A DNA stretch of 64,000 bases from Myxococcus hansupus (GTDB lineage Bacteria > Myxococcota > Myxococcia > Myxococcales > Myxococcaceae): contig NZ_CP012109.1 in the NCBI RefSeq assembly GCF_000280925.3, positions 3,244,501 through 3,308,500 of the forward strand, given 5' to 3'. Shown here in pieces: positions 9,048 through 18,467 of this stretch. Within the stretch, counting starts at the first letter, position 1. The number at the start of each line of letters is the position of its first letter. Under the pieces are notes generated by a model that did not search any database, was not told the origin of the DNA, and saw only the letters and a list, made by a program, of their open reading frames with translations. A program made the position numbers and the translations under genes.

Positions 9048-9941
9048 ATGCGACTCGATCTCGCGGATCTTCATTTGTTCCTGTGCATCGTGGATGCGGG
9101 GAGCATCACGCAAGGCGCTCAGCGCGCGCACCTGACGTTGGCCTCCGCCAGCGAGCGTCTTCGGAGCATCGAAGAGGATGTCGGCGTCAAGCTGCTCGAA
9201 CGGCGTCCCCGAGGTGTGGTCACCACGGAGGCGGGGGACGCCCTGGCACAGCACGCCCGGTTGCTCCTCCAGCAGCAGGCACTGATGAAGGACGCGTTGA
9301 ACGCGTTCGTTGCAGGCCGGCGAGGCACCCTCCGGCTCGACGCGAACACCGCCGCGCTGACGGAGTTCCTGCCGGAGAAGCTGGCCCACTGGCTGGTCCG
9401 GCATCCGCAGTTGAATGTCGAGCTGCGAGAGCGGACCAGCGTGGACATCGTCAAGGCTGTCGAGGCGGGGTTCGCGGAGGCAGGGCTGATCTCGGATGCC
9501 GTGGACACGGGGGACCTGCAGGTGCGTCCGGTCGCACCGGAACCCCTGGTGCTCATCGTGCCATGCGGACATCCGCTCGCGACTTCCCAGGGCCTCGCGT
9601 TGCGCGACGTCCACCGCGAGCCCTTCGTCGGCTTGTTCCCCGAGAGCGCACTGCAGGAGCACATCTCCGAGCAGGCCCGAATCGCGGGGCTCGAGCTGTC
9701 CTTCCGCGTCCGGATGAAGGACTTTCGCGGCGTGTGCGAAATGGTGGCCCACGGCGTGGGGATGGGCATCGTCCCGGCCAGCGTCGCCTTGCGGCAGGCC
9801 CGTGAGGGTGCGTATCGCAGCGTGCCGCTCGCCGATGCCTGGGCGCGCCGGCGCTTGTGTGTCTGCGTCAGGGACTGGGACAGCCTGTCGGTTCCGGTTC
9901 GTGACCTGCTGAATCACCTGCTCGCGGACGCGGAGGCCTGA
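9048..9941 (+). CDS. LysR family transcriptional regulator
   Basis: A 297-residue LTTR. The winged HTH covers residues 1-60 ('DLHLFLCIVDAGSITQGAQ', 'RLRSIEEDVGVKLLERRPRG') and a periplasmic-binding-like effector domain covers 88-290. The ATG is preceded by GGAGG at 7 bases, which excludes an in-frame start 33 bases earlier. It runs tail-to-tail into the next LysR gene with a 7-base gap. Target genes cannot be read here; TetR is the upstream neighbour. Confidence 0.92.
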   Translation: MRLDLADLHLFLCIVDAGSITQGAQRAHLTLASASERLRSIEEDVGVKLLERRPRGVVTTEAGDALAQHARLLLQQQALMKDALNAFVAGRRGTLRLDANTAALTEFLPEKLAHWLVRHPQLNVELRERTSVDIVKAVEAGFAEAGLISDAVDTGDLQVRPVAPEPLVLIVPCGHPLATSQGLALRDVHREPFVGLFPESALQEHISEQARIAGLELSFRVRMKDFRGVCEMVAHGVGMGIVPASVALRQAREGAYRSVPLADAWARRRLCVCVRDWDSLSVPVRDLLNHLLADAEA

Positions 9942-9948
9942 GCGGCGC

Positions 9949-10854
9949 TCACAGCGTCCTACGTGAGTGCTCGCGCGCGGTTTCGACGAAGAGCCGCAAC
10001 GGGACCGAGCGCTGCGACCGGCTGGGGTAGTAGAGGAAGAAGCCGGGCACCGTCGGTGCGTATGCCTCGAGCACCCGCACGAGGCGCTGCTCCCGAATCA
10101 GCGGCAGCACCGTGGGTTCGAACGCGTAGGCGAGCCCCAGCCCTTCGCCCGCGAGCGCGACGGTGGTGGCACCGTCGTTGGTGATGACGCCGCCCCTCAC
10201 GGGCACGCGCCAGTTCCTGCGCCCCTTTTCGAACTCCCACGCATAGAGCGCTCCGGTGGACTGCATGCGGAACGTGATGCACTCGTGGCGCAGCAGGTCC
10301 TCGGGCCGCTGCGGGACGCCGTGGCGTTCGAAGTATCCAGGGGTGCCCACGATGACGAAGCGGAAGGCATCGGTGAGGCGGACTTGCACCATGTCCCGCT
10401 CAATGGCTTCGCTCAGGCGCACGCCCGCGTCATAGCCCTCGGCGACGATGTCCACGAAGCGCTCGTCGACGACGACCTCCACGTCCACGCGAGGATGGCG
10501 TTCGCGGAAGATGGGCAGGACGGGCGTGATGAGAAATGGCACCGCCGCGCGGGAGACCGAAAGCCTGAGCTTGCCCACGGCCTCGCCCGGTTGTGCGGAC
10601 ACCTGCTGGAGCGCGGCCATGGCCTGGCTCAAGGCCGGGCCCGCGCCGTCCACCAGCCTTCGTCCCGCTTCCGTCAGCGACACACTGCGCGTCGTGCGCG
10701 TGAGGAGGACCACGCGCAGTTGTTCCTCGAGCTGTCGCACGGACTGGCTCACCGCCGCCGTGGACACCCCCAGCGAACGCGCCGCGCCGCTGAAGCTGCG
10801 TTGGCGAGCCACCTCGAGAAACACCTGCAGTTGCGGGAGGACGGCGGTTTTCAT
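9949..10854 (-). CDS. LysR family regulator, divergent to the cupin operon
   Basis: A 301-residue LTTR of the CrgA/DmlR-like group: HTH at residues 1-60 ('QLQVFLEVARQRSFSGAAR', 'SVRQLEEQLRVVLLTRTTR'), effector domain 90-295 with the typical 'DAGVRLSEAIERDMV' and 'GLGLAYAFE' segments. It is transcribed away from the exported cupin / monooxygenase / decarboxylase operon across a 207-base gap, the usual layout for a regulator and its target. I could not pick out a convincing T-N11-A box in that gap. Confidence 0.92.
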   Translation of the reverse strand: MKTAVLPQLQVFLEVARQRSFSGAARSLGVSTAAVSQSVRQLEEQLRVVLLTRTTRSVSLTEAGRRLVDGAGPALSQAMAALQQVSAQPGEAVGKLRLSVSRAAVPFLITPVLPIFRERHPRVDVEVVVDERFVDIVAEGYDAGVRLSEAIERDMVQVRLTDAFRFVIVGTPGYFERHGVPQRPEDLLRHECITFRMQSTGALYAWEFEKGRRNWRVPVRGGVITNDGATTVALAGEGLGLAYAFEPTVLPLIREQRLVRVLEAYAPTVPGFFLYYPSRSQRSVPLRLFVETAREHSRRTL

Positions 10855-11061
10855 GGTCGTGGCGCCGGAGCTTACTTTCTCCAGACAGCCTCAATGGCCG
10901 GACGTGGGGGCTTCATTCTCAACCAGCACTTAACAGCCCATTCGCCAACAGCCCCCTAGTGGCGCGGCGCGTGGGCACGTACCTCATTCGCAGCGGGCCG
11001 CCAGGGCGCCGTTCCGCTTCGAGAGGACCCTGCGCCGGACATCCAGAAACGGAGGATGGAC

Positions 11062-11595
11062 ATGAAGCTGCTCGGCACCGCGCTCGTTTCATTGCCCCTG
11101 CTCGGGGTTGCTCTCGCTCAAGCGGGTAATCGGAGTGACGCGGGAGCGCCCTCGCCGCGAGCGTCGCAGCCGCTGCTTCACGTCACGCGGAGCGGGGCTC
11201 AGCCCTCCGCCAAGGGGCCCGCCGAGAACTTCACCGGGACGGTGCGTGTCGACCCGTTGTTCCCTGCGCGCGCTCCGGCACGCACCTCGGGGGCCTTGGT
11301 CACCTTCGAGCCGGGCGCTCGTTCCGCATGGCATACACACCCGCTGGGGCAGACGCTGGTCGTGACCTCGGGCCTTGGCCGGGTGCAAGCGTGGGGCGGC
11401 GCGGTCGAGGAGATTCGGCCGGGAGACGTGGTGTGGATTCCTCCGGGCCAGAAGCACTGGCACGGCGCTTCGCCCACCACCGCCATGAGCCACATGGCCA
11501 TCCAGGAAGCGCTCGACGGGAAGGTCGTCGAGTGGATGGAGAAGGTCTCCGACGCGCAGTACGCCGTACACCCTGGCGCGGGCGGTGCTCCGTGA
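11062..11595 (+). CDS. Exported cupin domain protein
   Basis: A 177-residue protein with an N-terminal signal peptide ('[19 protein letters not shown]') and a single cupin barrel at about residues 75-145. Metal-ligand histidines are seen in WHTHPLGQ and PPGQKHWHG; the glutamate of cupin motif 1 is replaced by Gln. GGAGG is six bases before this ATG; a further ATG two codons earlier touches the Shine-Dalgarno and is unlikely. First gene of a three-gene operon; related gene sets with a LysR regulator, a cupin, a monooxygenase and CMD proteins occur in many proteobacteria. Confidence 0.85.
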   Translation: MKLLGTALVSLPLLGVALAQAGNRSDAGAPSPRASQPLLHVTRSGAQPSAKGPAENFTGTVRVDPLFPARAPARTSGALVTFEPGARSAWHTHPLGQTLVVTSGLGRVQAWGGAVEEIRPGDVVWIPPGQKHWHGASPTTAMSHMAIQEALDGKVVEWMEKVSDAQYAVHPGAGGAP

Positions 11596-11987
11596 TGAAG
11601 CCTCGGCACGCGCTCATCCTCTGCGCTGCGATGGCGGCATCGTTCCTGGGGGGCCTTGCCTTCGCGGGGAAGGCCGCGGTCCCGGTCGTGCGAATCGCGG
11701 AGCTCGAAATCGACCCGGCGCAACTCGACGCCTATCAGGCCGCCGTCAAGGAGGAGATGGCGACCTCGGTGCGCATCGAGCCTGGGGTGCTGGCCATCTA
11801 CGCCGTGGCGGAAAAGGCGCATCCCAACCGTCTCAGGTTCTTCGAGATGTACGCGGATGAGGCTGCGTACAGGTCCCATCTGGCGTCGCCGCATTTCCAG
11901 AAGTACGTCAAGACGACCCAGCAGATGATTCTGTCTCGAAAGCTGATTGAGACAGTGCCTGTCCTGCTGGCCACGAATCCCCGGTGA
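11595..11987 (+). CDS. Exported antibiotic biosynthesis monooxygenase-like (quinol monooxygenase family)
   Basis: A 130-residue protein whose ATG overlaps the cupin stop by one base (TGATG). A signal peptide or anchor covers residues 5-27. The rest matches the ABM ferredoxin-like fold, with '[20 protein letters not shown]' and '[18 protein letters not shown]' corresponding to the two halves of the fold as in YgiN-type quinol monooxygenases. These enzymes oxidise phenolic or quinol substrates without a cofactor. An exported form is unusual and suggests a periplasmic substrate. Confidence 0.82.
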   Translation: MKPRHALILCAAMAASFLGGLAFAGKAAVPVVRIAELEIDPAQLDAYQAAVKEEMATSVRIEPGVLAIYAVAEKAHPNRLRFFEMYADEAAYRSHLASPHFQKYVKTTQQMILSRKLIETVPVLLATNPR

Positions 11988-12055
11988 GGCAAGGTCGACT
12001 CCCTCACCCGGCTTCATCCCGCTGGGCAAGCTGGCTTCGAGCGTGGAGGTGTTCA

Positions 12056-12889
12056 ATGTGCCTTGAAAGGTCAGGGTGGCGCTTGCGTTGGCGAAGGGCC
12101 TGGGGCGTCGCCGCGCTCGGGCTGTTCGGGGCGTTGCCCGCGTGTGCTCACAGGGAAGGGACGGGCTTCATGCCGCGAGAACCATCGGTGTCCGAAGTGC
12201 CGGCATTGGAAGACCTTCGTCGGGTGTCTCCAGCGCTGGAGCATTACACGCGGGAGCGGCTGCTCGGTGAGCTGTGGACGCGTCCGGACTTGTCTGCGCG
12301 AGACCGGAGCCTCGTGACGCTCGCGACCGTGATTGCGCGGAACCAGTCCACCGCGATGGCGGCCTATTTCGGACGGGCGCTTGATAGTGGTGTCGAGCCG
12401 GGTGAACTCTCGGAGTTGGTGACGCACCTCGCGTTCTACGCCGGTTGGGGTAACGCCATGGGAGCGGTGGGCGTCGTGAAGGACACGTTCGCGGCGCGTG
12501 GCATCACCGCCGAGCAGCTCCCTCCGGCGGTGGGTGAGCTGCTTCCGTTGAACGAGGCCGCGGAGGCCCAGCGCGCGGAGCGGGTCGGGAAGGACTTTGG
12601 CGCGGTCGCGCCCGGCGTGGTGCAGTACACCACCGAGCTGTTGTTCCGAGATTTGTGGCTTCGCCCGGGGCTCGCGCCGCGAGACCGAAGCCTGGTGACT
12701 GTCAGCGCGCTCATCTCCGCGGGGCAGGTCGCGCAGGTCCCCTATCACCTCAACAGGGCCATGGATAATGGCCTGACGAAGGCGCAGGTGTCCGAGATGA
12801 TGACGCACCTGGCGTTCTACGCGGGGTGGCCGAACGTCTTCTCCGCGTTGCCCGTGGTCAAGGACGTCCTGGAGAAGCGGCCGGACTGA
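12056..12889 (+). CDS. Lipoprotein with two carboxymuconolactone decarboxylase (CMD/AhpD-like) domains
   Basis: A 277-residue protein. The ATG follows GGAGG by 6 bases. A twin basic N-terminus and lipobox LPAC (cysteine near residue 31) mark an exported lipoprotein. Two CMD repeats of about 95 residues follow; both contain 'ARDRSLVT' or 'PRDRSLVT' and '[10 protein letters not shown]' or '[10 protein letters not shown]', showing an internal duplication. The second copy keeps a histidine in '[12 protein letters not shown]', while the first has '[12 protein letters not shown]', so probably only one half is active. Third gene of the cupin operon, 68 bases after the monooxygenase. Confidence 0.85.
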   Translation: MCLERSGWRLRWRRAWGVAALGLFGALPACAHREGTGFMPREPSVSEVPALEDLRRVSPALEHYTRERLLGELWTRPDLSARDRSLVTLATVIARNQSTAMAAYFGRALDSGVEPGELSELVTHLAFYAGWGNAMGAVGVVKDTFAARGITAEQLPPAVGELLPLNEAAEAQRAERVGKDFGAVAPGVVQYTTELLFRDLWLRPGLAPRDRSLVTVSALISAGQVAQVPYHLNRAMDNGLTKAQVSEMMTHLAFYAGWPNVFSALPVVKDVLEKRPD

Positions 12890-12914
12890 CGGCGCGGTCG
12901 CTGGGAGATGCCTC

Positions 12915-12933
12915 GCGCGCAATCCTTGCGCGC
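12915..12933. repeat. Inverted repeat GCGCGCAA-N3-TTGCGCGC
   Basis: Perfect 8-bp dyad with a 3-base spacer between the decarboxylase stop and the globin-coupled kinase. A shorter copy with the same core and spacer lies 39 bp on, and a third at 22554. It could be an operator or part of a terminator; no T-run follows. Confidence 0.5.
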
Positions 12934-12955
12934 CTTGCACCGTGCTCCGACGCAT

Positions 12956-12970
12956 GCGCAAAGCTTGCGC
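12956..12970. repeat. Inverted repeat GCGCAA-N3-TTGCGC
   Basis: Second copy of the same dyad, 6-bp arms and a 3-base spacer, about 195 bases upstream of the globin-coupled kinase. A degenerate third copy may be at 13006-13017. The remainder of the 275-base gap shows nothing clear. Confidence 0.5.
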
Positions 12971-13164
12971 CCGTGAAGCGCATTCAACGGCTGAAGCCTG
13001 TTGGCGCGCAGCTTGCTGAAACGGTCAGGCAAGAGGCTCTCTTCATGGCAAGTCGCGCCGCGGGGCAGGCGCTTCACGACAGGTGCTTGACGGAGGTCGT
13101 TCATCCCTGCCCGAAGTTCCTGCTCCCAGGCGTTCCGCGCGGTTAGTCTCTCTCCCCAGGACTC

Positions 13165-14355
13165 ATGGCGGAAACCTTGTTCGAGGAATTGAAGCGGTAC
13201 GTGGGTTTCAGCTCGGCCGACGAGCAGGCTCTCGTGACCTTGCACGCCACCGCGAAGCCGCACTTTCCGCGCATCGCGCGCCTCTTCTACGACCGCATCC
13301 TGGAGCACGAGGGCGCCCGCCAGGCGCTCGAAGGGGGCGAGAGTCAGGTCGGGCACCTGCGCGGCACGCTCCAGGTATGGATGGACCAGCTTCTCCGAGG
13401 TCCCTGGGACGAGGCCTACTTCGCGCTGCGCTGCCGCATTGGCCGCATGCACGTGCGCATCGCGCTGCCGCAGCACTACATGTTCGGCGCCATGAACGTC
13501 CTGCGGCAGGAGTTCAACGGCATCATCGACGCCTCCTACCTGGAGCAGCCCGCCGCGCTCTTCGCCGCGCGCGGCGCGGTGGGGAAGATTCTGGACCTGG
13601 AGCTGGCCATCATGCTCCACACGTACCGGGAGGACCTGCTCGCGCAGCAAGCACGCAGCGAGCGCCTGTCCACCTTCGGCCAGCTCGTGGGCTCCATTGG
13701 CCATGAGCTGCGCAACCCGCTGGGCGTCATCGAGACGTCGCTCTACATCCTGCGCGGACGTCCCGGCGCGGTGGATGAGCGCACCACCAAGCACCTGGAC
13801 CGCATTGGCGACCAGGTGGGCATCGCCAACCGCATTGTCTCTGACCTGCTGGACATGATTCGGGACCGGCCCCTGCATCGGCAGGAGGTGTGGTTGGACG
13901 AGGTCTGGCAGGAGGCGCTCCGGTCCGTGCAGCGGCCCGACACCGTCACGGTGAGCGAGGAGGGCCTGGCCACGTTGCCAGCGGTGCAGGGGGACGCGGG
14001 GCAGTTGCGGCAGGTGTTCGTGAACCTGCTGGACAATGCCGTCCAGGCGCTCGAGGAGACGGGCGGCACCGTGTCGCTGGTGGCCAGCGGGAACGAGCCG
14101 GGCTTCGTCGAGCTGGTGCTGGAGGACTCCGGCCCTGGCGTCAGTGACACCATCCGCCGCCGACTCTTCGAGCCGTTGATGACCACGAAGGCGCGGGGCA
14201 TCGGGCTCGGGCTGCCGCTGGTCAAGCGCATCCTGGAGCGTCACGGTGGCTCCATCGCGTATGTCCCGCGTCCTGGCGCGGGAGCGCGTTTCGTCATCCG
14301 GCTTCCCCTCATCGCGTCGGAGGAGACGCATGCGCCAGTACCTCCTGTTGGATGA
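13165..14355 (+). CDS. Globin-coupled sensor histidine kinase
   Basis: A 396-residue soluble kinase. Residues 1-155 match the protoglobin/globin-coupled sensor domain: '[19 protein letters not shown]' and '[16 protein letters not shown]', in which His96 is the likely proximal heme ligand. Residues 165-235 form the dimerisation helix pair with phospho-accepting His180 in [11 protein letters not shown]. The ATPase domain spans 275-385 with N-box [11 protein letters not shown]1 'EDSGPGV' and G2 '[12 protein letters not shown]'. It probably senses oxygen or another diatomic gas. It overlaps the next gene by 26 bases, giving a tight three-gene signalling operon. Confidence 0.88.
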   Translation: MAETLFEELKRYVGFSSADEQALVTLHATAKPHFPRIARLFYDRILEHEGARQALEGGESQVGHLRGTLQVWMDQLLRGPWDEAYFALRCRIGRMHVRIALPQHYMFGAMNVLRQEFNGIIDASYLEQPAALFAARGAVGKILDLELAIMLHTYREDLLAQQARSERLSTFGQLVGSIGHELRNPLGVIETSLYILRGRPGAVDERTTKHLDRIGDQVGIANRIVSDLLDMIRDRPLHRQEVWLDEVWQEALRSVQRPDTVTVSEEGLATLPAVQGDAGQLRQVFVNLLDNAVQALEETGGTVSLVASGNEPGFVELVLEDSGPGVSDTIRRRLFEPLMTTKARGIGLGLPLVKRILERHGGSIAYVPRPGAGARFVIRLPLIASEETHAPVPPVG

Positions 14356-15043
14356 CAACCGGGCGTTCGCGGAGAACCTCGCGGAGATTCTCCGGGACGC
14401 GGGGGACGAGGCCACGGTGGTCACCCGCGGTGACGAAGCCGTGCGCCTGGCGCGCACGACGCGCTTCGACGCCCTGCTCACGGACATGCGGATGCCCGGC
14501 ATGAGCGGCGCGGACGCGGTGCAGCAGCTCCGCCGCGTGGACCCGGGGCTCGCCGCCGTGGTCATCACCGCCTACCCGCGGCAGGACGACCTGGAGACGG
14601 CGCGGCGCGAGGGCCTGCTCGCGGTGCTCCCCAAGCCCGTCCCCATCCCCACGCTGGTGGAGCTGCTGTCCGGCGCGCGCCGGGATGGCCTCGTGGTCCT
14701 CGTGGAGGACGACCCCGCGCTGAGCGACAACCTGGCGGAGCTGCTGCGCGGACGCGGCTTCTCGTGCGTGACGGCGGCGTCGGTGTTGGATGCGGACCGC
14801 ATCCTCTGTGCCCAGCCCTTCGCGGCGCTGGTGGACCTGCGCGTGCCTGGGGGCCCGGATGGCGAGGCACTGAGGCGGCTGCGCGCGCGCTATCCGCGCC
14901 TGCCCGCCTTCGTCATCACCGCGTACCCGAATGCCTCGCTCGTGCAGGACGCCGCGGGCGTCTTCTCCAAACCCTTCGACCCTGGGACGTTGCTGGCGGT
15001 GCTGGAAACAGCGCACGCGGCCCGGCCCGCCCACGCCTCATGA
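14330..15043 (+). CDS. Double-receiver response regulator without output domain
   Basis: A 237-residue protein made of two REC domains. REC1 has acidic pair D8/D9, phospho-acceptor D52 (TDMRMPG), T in VITAY and K in PKPVP. REC2 (about 121-230) has VEDD, acceptor D169 (VDLRVPG), VITAYP and FSKPFDP. All catalytic residues are present in both, so both may be phosphorylated. No DNA-binding or enzymatic output is present. The ATG is internal to the end of the globin-coupled kinase gene, and its stop overlaps the next start as ATGA, so the three proteins are likely made together. Likely an intermediate or phosphate sink. Confidence 0.87.
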   Translation: MRQYLLLDDNRAFAENLAEILRDAGDEATVVTRGDEAVRLARTTRFDALLTDMRMPGMSGADAVQQLRRVDPGLAAVVITAYPRQDDLETARREGLLAVLPKPVPIPTLVELLSGARRDGLVVLVEDDPALSDNLAELLRGRGFSCVTAASVLDADRILCAQPFAALVDLRVPGGPDGEALRRLRARYPRLPAFVITAYPNASLVQDAAGVFSKPFDPGTLLAVLETAHAARPAHAS

Positions 15044-16146
15044 GTGAGCCCCACGCTCCGTCCCCGCCCACGGTCCTCGTGGTGGATGACAACGCGGCGT
15101 TCCTGGACAACCTGGAGGAGCTGCTCGGGGACGCCGGCTACACCGTCCGGGGGGCGTCGAACTGCAAGGCGGCGCATGAGCGCGCGCGGGAAGGCTTCGA
15201 TGTGGCGCTGGTGGACCTGCGCCTGCCGGATGGCGACGGCACGGCCCTGGCCGCGGAGCTGAAGGCCGCGTCACCGGACTCGGAGGTCGTGCTGCTCACG
15301 GGCTTCGCCACGCTGGAGACGGCCGTCGCGGCCGTGCGCGCGGGCGCGTGTGCCTACCTGATGAAGCCCTGCGCGCCGCAGGAGCTGCTGCTCACCCTGG
15401 AGCAGGCCATGCGTCAGGTGCGCCTGCACGGGGAGAAGCGCGAGCTGGCGCGGCGCGCGCAGATGACGGAGAAGCTGGCGGCGGTGGGGACGATGACGGC
15501 GGGCCTGTCCCACGAAATCCGCAACCCGCTGAACGCGGCGGCGCTCCAGCTCTCCGTGTTGGAGCGTCGCCTGCGGCGGTTGCCGGACGGCCAGCAGGCC
15601 CCCTTGCTGGAGCCCCTGCTGCTCGTCCGCGACGAAATCCGCCGCCTGGACCACATCCTGGAGGACTTCCTCCAGTTCGCGAGGCCCCGTGAGTTCCGGC
15701 CCGCCTCCGTGGACGTGAATGAGTTGCTCCGGCGCGTGGTGGACCTGCTGAGCGGGCAGGCCGCGTCACGCAAGGTGACGTTGGAGCTCACGGCGCGGGA
15801 GGCCGCCGTGCCCCCGGTGGCGGGGGAGGAGGAGCGGCTGCGTCAGGTGCTCATCAACCTGTGCCTCAACGCGCTGGAGGCCACGCCTTCGGGGGGACAG
15901 GTGACGCTCTCCGCGGGACAGGAGGGCGGGCGTGTCTGGCTCACCGTGGACGACAGCGGCCCCGGGGTGCCTCAGGCCGTCCGGGACCGCATCTTCGAGC
16001 CCTTCTTCACCACGAAGGCCCAGGGCTCCGGGCTGGGGCTCTCCATCGTCCACGCCATCGTCACCCAGCATGGCGGCTCGTTGGAGGTGGACGCCGCGCC
16101 AGGCGGCGGCGCCCGCTTCGTCCTCCGCCTGCCGCTCGCGGGTTAG
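15040..16146 (+). CDS. Receiver-histidine kinase fusion (REC-HisKA-HATPase)
   Basis: A 368-residue protein with an N-terminal receiver (acceptor D59 in VDLRLPDGDG, K109 in LMKPC) joined by a coiled segment to a kinase core: His158 in GLSHEIRNPLN, N-box NLCLNALEAT, G1 'DDSGPGV', 'FFTTKAQGSGLGLSIV'. Kinases with an N-terminal receiver usually take phosphate from, or are gated by, another kinase. It is the last gene of the operon. It meets the M56 peptidase gene tail-to-tail, sharing four bases. Confidence 0.88.
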   Translation: MSEPHAPSPPTVLVVDDNAAFLDNLEELLGDAGYTVRGASNCKAAHERAREGFDVALVDLRLPDGDGTALAAELKAASPDSEVVLLTGFATLETAVAAVRAGACAYLMKPCAPQELLLTLEQAMRQVRLHGEKRELARRAQMTEKLAAVGTMTAGLSHEIRNPLNAAALQLSVLERRLRRLPDGQQAPLLEPLLLVRDEIRRLDHILEDFLQFARPREFRPASVDVNELLRRVVDLLSGQAASRKVTLELTAREAAVPPVAGEEERLRQVLINLCLNALEATPSGGQVTLSAGQEGGRVWLTVDDSGPGVPQAVRDRIFEPFFTTKAQGSGLGLSIVHAIVTQHGGSLEVDAAPGGGARFVLRLPLAG

Positions 16147-18068
16147 CGCGTCGCCGTCGGGCTGTGGAAGACGAAGGCGTCGCAGTCGTCGCAGTCCAGC
16201 GTGTTCGTGGTGCCCAGCACGTCGGAGAGGTCGAGTCCCGCCACTTGCTTGGACTCGCGCGGGCCGCCACCGGGCTCCTTGGTGAACCAGATGTCGAACA
16301 CGTACCGCACCGCGACGGGCTTTCCGTCGAGCCTCGCGGGCTCGTAGCGCCACGTGGAGAGCGTGCGGATGACGCCGGCCTCCAACCCCCGCAGTCCCTT
16401 GAGGGGCTGGCAGTCCGTCACGGAGCCTTCCGCGGTGATGACGCAGCGAGCGACCACCGCGCCCTTGGGGAACCCGTCCAGGGAGGTCTGCGAACCGTAC
16501 GCGACGTTGCGGAACTGGATGCGCTCACCCGAGAGGAACCTCGGCGGGGTGATGCCGGGCCGGAGCCGCTTGAGGGGCGGCGGCGCCGTCATGTGCTTGT
16601 AGATGGCGTCATACGCGGAGGCGCGGGCGGGCGCGGGCGCGGAGACGACCACCTGGGGCCGCTCGTTGGCGTGTTCGTCGGCGTGCGCGGACGCGGCATT
16701 CACCAGGGCGTCGTCGAGGTCTGGCGCGGCGGTGTCGTCCACCACCATCAGCGCGGCGGGTGCGCCGTCGAGGGAGTAGGGGACGCGGGACAGCTCCGTG
16801 CGCGCAATCGACCCGGTGTCGGGGATGAGCAGCGGCCCGGTAACCCGGGCGGGGCGCGCCTTCGCGGGGGGCGTGCGTTGCACCTTCTGGGGCGCCGGCG
16901 CGGTGAGGGTCCGCGGTCCCGAGGGCTCGAGCCGGGCTTGCGAGGTGAATGACTCCGGCGCGACGAGCAGGTGGTGCATCGGCGCGGTGTTCGACAGCAT
17001 GCCCGCCGCTTCGGAGCGCACCTCGGGTTGGAGGGCCGTCGGGCCCAGGGGCACCTCGGCGTGCGCCGTCTCCGGAACCTGTGAGGTCGCGAGCGCCACG
17101 GCGAGCCCCGCGCCGCCCAGGCCACTGGCGAGCCGCCACGGCCGGCGCGGCGAGCGGGGCTCGGCGGCGGACAGCAACCGGCGGACCCGGGCGAGCAGCG
17201 CACCGCCGCCCACGCCGAGCGCGGGGTGGGGCGTCGCGCCGAAGCGCTGCTCCTCGATCATCGCCAGGGCGCGGGCGTACAGCACCACATCCCCGCAGCA
17301 CTGGACGGCCAGGTCGTCCGCGCAGTGCTCGCGCTCTTCGCGGATGCGGTGGGACAGCCACCACACGGCCGGGTGGTAGAAGAGGAGGGTCTCCACCAAG
17401 GACTGGAGCAGGTTGACCAGGTAGTCGTGGCGGCGGATGTGGGCCAGCTCGTGCGCGAGCACGGCCTCGAGCTGCGCGGGTGACAGCCCGGCGATGGCTC
17501 CCGCCGGCACGAGGATGAGCGGTCGCCACAGTCCCATCACCATGGGGACGTCGACCCGGGTGGAGGCCAGCATCCGCACGGGCCGCGACAGGCGAACGCG
17601 GCTCAACGCGCGCGTCAGGGCCTCACGCCAGGGGGCCGCGGGGGCCTGCGTGTCCCGCCGGGTCATCCGCTGCGTCACCACCCAGGCGACGACGGTGCGC
17701 GCCGACAGCAGCAGGACACCGCAGCACCACGCGGGCAGCAGCCAGGGACGGAGGGTTTCGGTCCACGGGACGTCCGCCAGGATGACGCCTTCGCTGGCGA
17801 CCACCGTCAGCATGCCGGCCTGGGCGAGCGCCTCGAAGGCGCCGGACGTCGCCTCTCGCGTGGCGTCCGCCAGGGCGGCGAGGAAGGTGACCACGGGCAG
17901 GAGGGCCATGACCACCAGCCCCAGGCACGCCGTGGCGTAGCGCATCCGGGCGGCGCGCTGCGGCATCAGGGCCAGCAGCCCCGCGACGGCCAGTGCCACC
18001 ACCGCACCCTGCCAGACGAAGCCGAGCAGGGCCTGTTCCAGGGCGTGGAGATAACGCGCGTCCATCAT
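16143..18068 (-). CDS. M56 (BlaR1/MecR1-like) peptidase with TonB C-terminal domain
   Basis: A 641-residue membrane protein. Transmembrane helices are near residues 15-34, 47-68 and 108-131. The gluzincin site HELAH is at 206-210 with a third ligand in 'EREHCADD' (about 245-252). A further hydrophobic stretch near 300-315 precedes a disordered Ala/Pro linker, and a TonB-like C-terminal domain lies at about 540-610 ('GSVTDCQPLKGLRGLEAGVI', 'WRYEPARLDGKPV'). In BlaR1 the C-terminal domain senses beta-lactam; here it is replaced by TonB_C, so the signal is probably different. The start overlaps the blaI stop as ATGA. Confidence 0.88.
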   Translation of the reverse strand: MMDARYLHALEQALLGFVWQGAVVALAVAGLLALMPQRAARMRYATACLGLVVMALLPVVTFLAALADATREATSGAFEALAQAGMLTVVASEGVILADVPWTETLRPWLLPAWCCGVLLLSARTVVAWVVTQRMTRRDTQAPAAPWREALTRALSRVRLSRPVRMLASTRVDVPMVMGLWRPLILVPAGAIAGLSPAQLEAVLAHELAHIRRHDYLVNLLQSLVETLLFYHPAVWWLSHRIREEREHCADDLAVQCCGDVVLYARALAMIEEQRFGATPHPALGVGGGALLARVRRLLSAAEPRSPRRPWRLASGLGGAGLAVALATSQVPETAHAEVPLGPTALQPEVRSEAAGMLSNTAPMHHLLVAPESFTSQARLEPSGPRTLTAPAPQKVQRTPPAKARPARVTGPLLIPDTGSIARTELSRVPYSLDGAPAALMVVDDTAAPDLDDALVNAASAHADEHANERPQVVVSAPAPARASAYDAIYKHMTAPPPLKRLRPGITPPRFLSGERIQFRNVAYGSQTSLDGFPKGAVVARCVITAEGSVTDCQPLKGLRGLEAGVIRTLSTWRYEPARLDGKPVAVRYVFDIWFTKEPGGGPRESKQVAGLDLSDVLGTTNTLDCDDCDAFVFHSPTATR

Positions 18069-18460
18069 TTCCCCCGCTTTTCGTGTGCGTCGAGCAGCCG
18101 GCGAATCTCCGCCAGCTCCTCGGCGGAAGCGCGCTTCATGGTCAACGCCTGGGCAACGACTGTCATGGCCGAGCCCCCGAATGCCCGGTCCATCAAATCC
18201 CGCAGCAGGTCGCGCTGGGTGCGCGTCTCGCTGAGGGCGGCTTCATAGACGTGCGTCCGTTCGCTCTCGTCGCGCTGGACGATGCCCTTCTCCGTCATGT
18301 TCTGAAGGAGCTTGAGCACCGTGGTGTAGCCGGTGTCCTTGTCCTGTGTGCCGCGCATCAGCTCATGCACCTGACGGACGGTGCAAGGGCCGTGCTGCCA
18401 GAGCACACGGAGGATGGCCAGCTCTGCACGCGTCGGCTGCGGGAGGGCGTGGGTGGTCAT
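18065..18460 (-). CDS. BlaI/MecI family transcriptional repressor
   Basis: A 131-residue penicillinase-repressor family protein: winged helix at residues 8-75 ('ELAILRVLWQHGPCTVRQV', 'GYTTVLKLLQNMTEKGIV') and a C-terminal dimerisation helix region that is the usual site of cleavage by the partner M56 protease. The ATG at 18460 was chosen because an in-frame start further upstream falls inside the promoter. The gene is the first of a blaI-M56 pair. The promoter just upstream contains two 16-bp dyads, consistent with autoregulation. Confidence 0.92.
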   Translation of the reverse strand: MTTHALPQPTRAELAILRVLWQHGPCTVRQVHELMRGTQDKDTGYTTVLKLLQNMTEKGIVQRDESERTHVYEAALSETRTQRDLLRDLMDRAFGGSAMTVVAQALTMKRASAEELAEIRRLLDAHEKRGK

Positions 18461-18467
18461 GGCGCGG

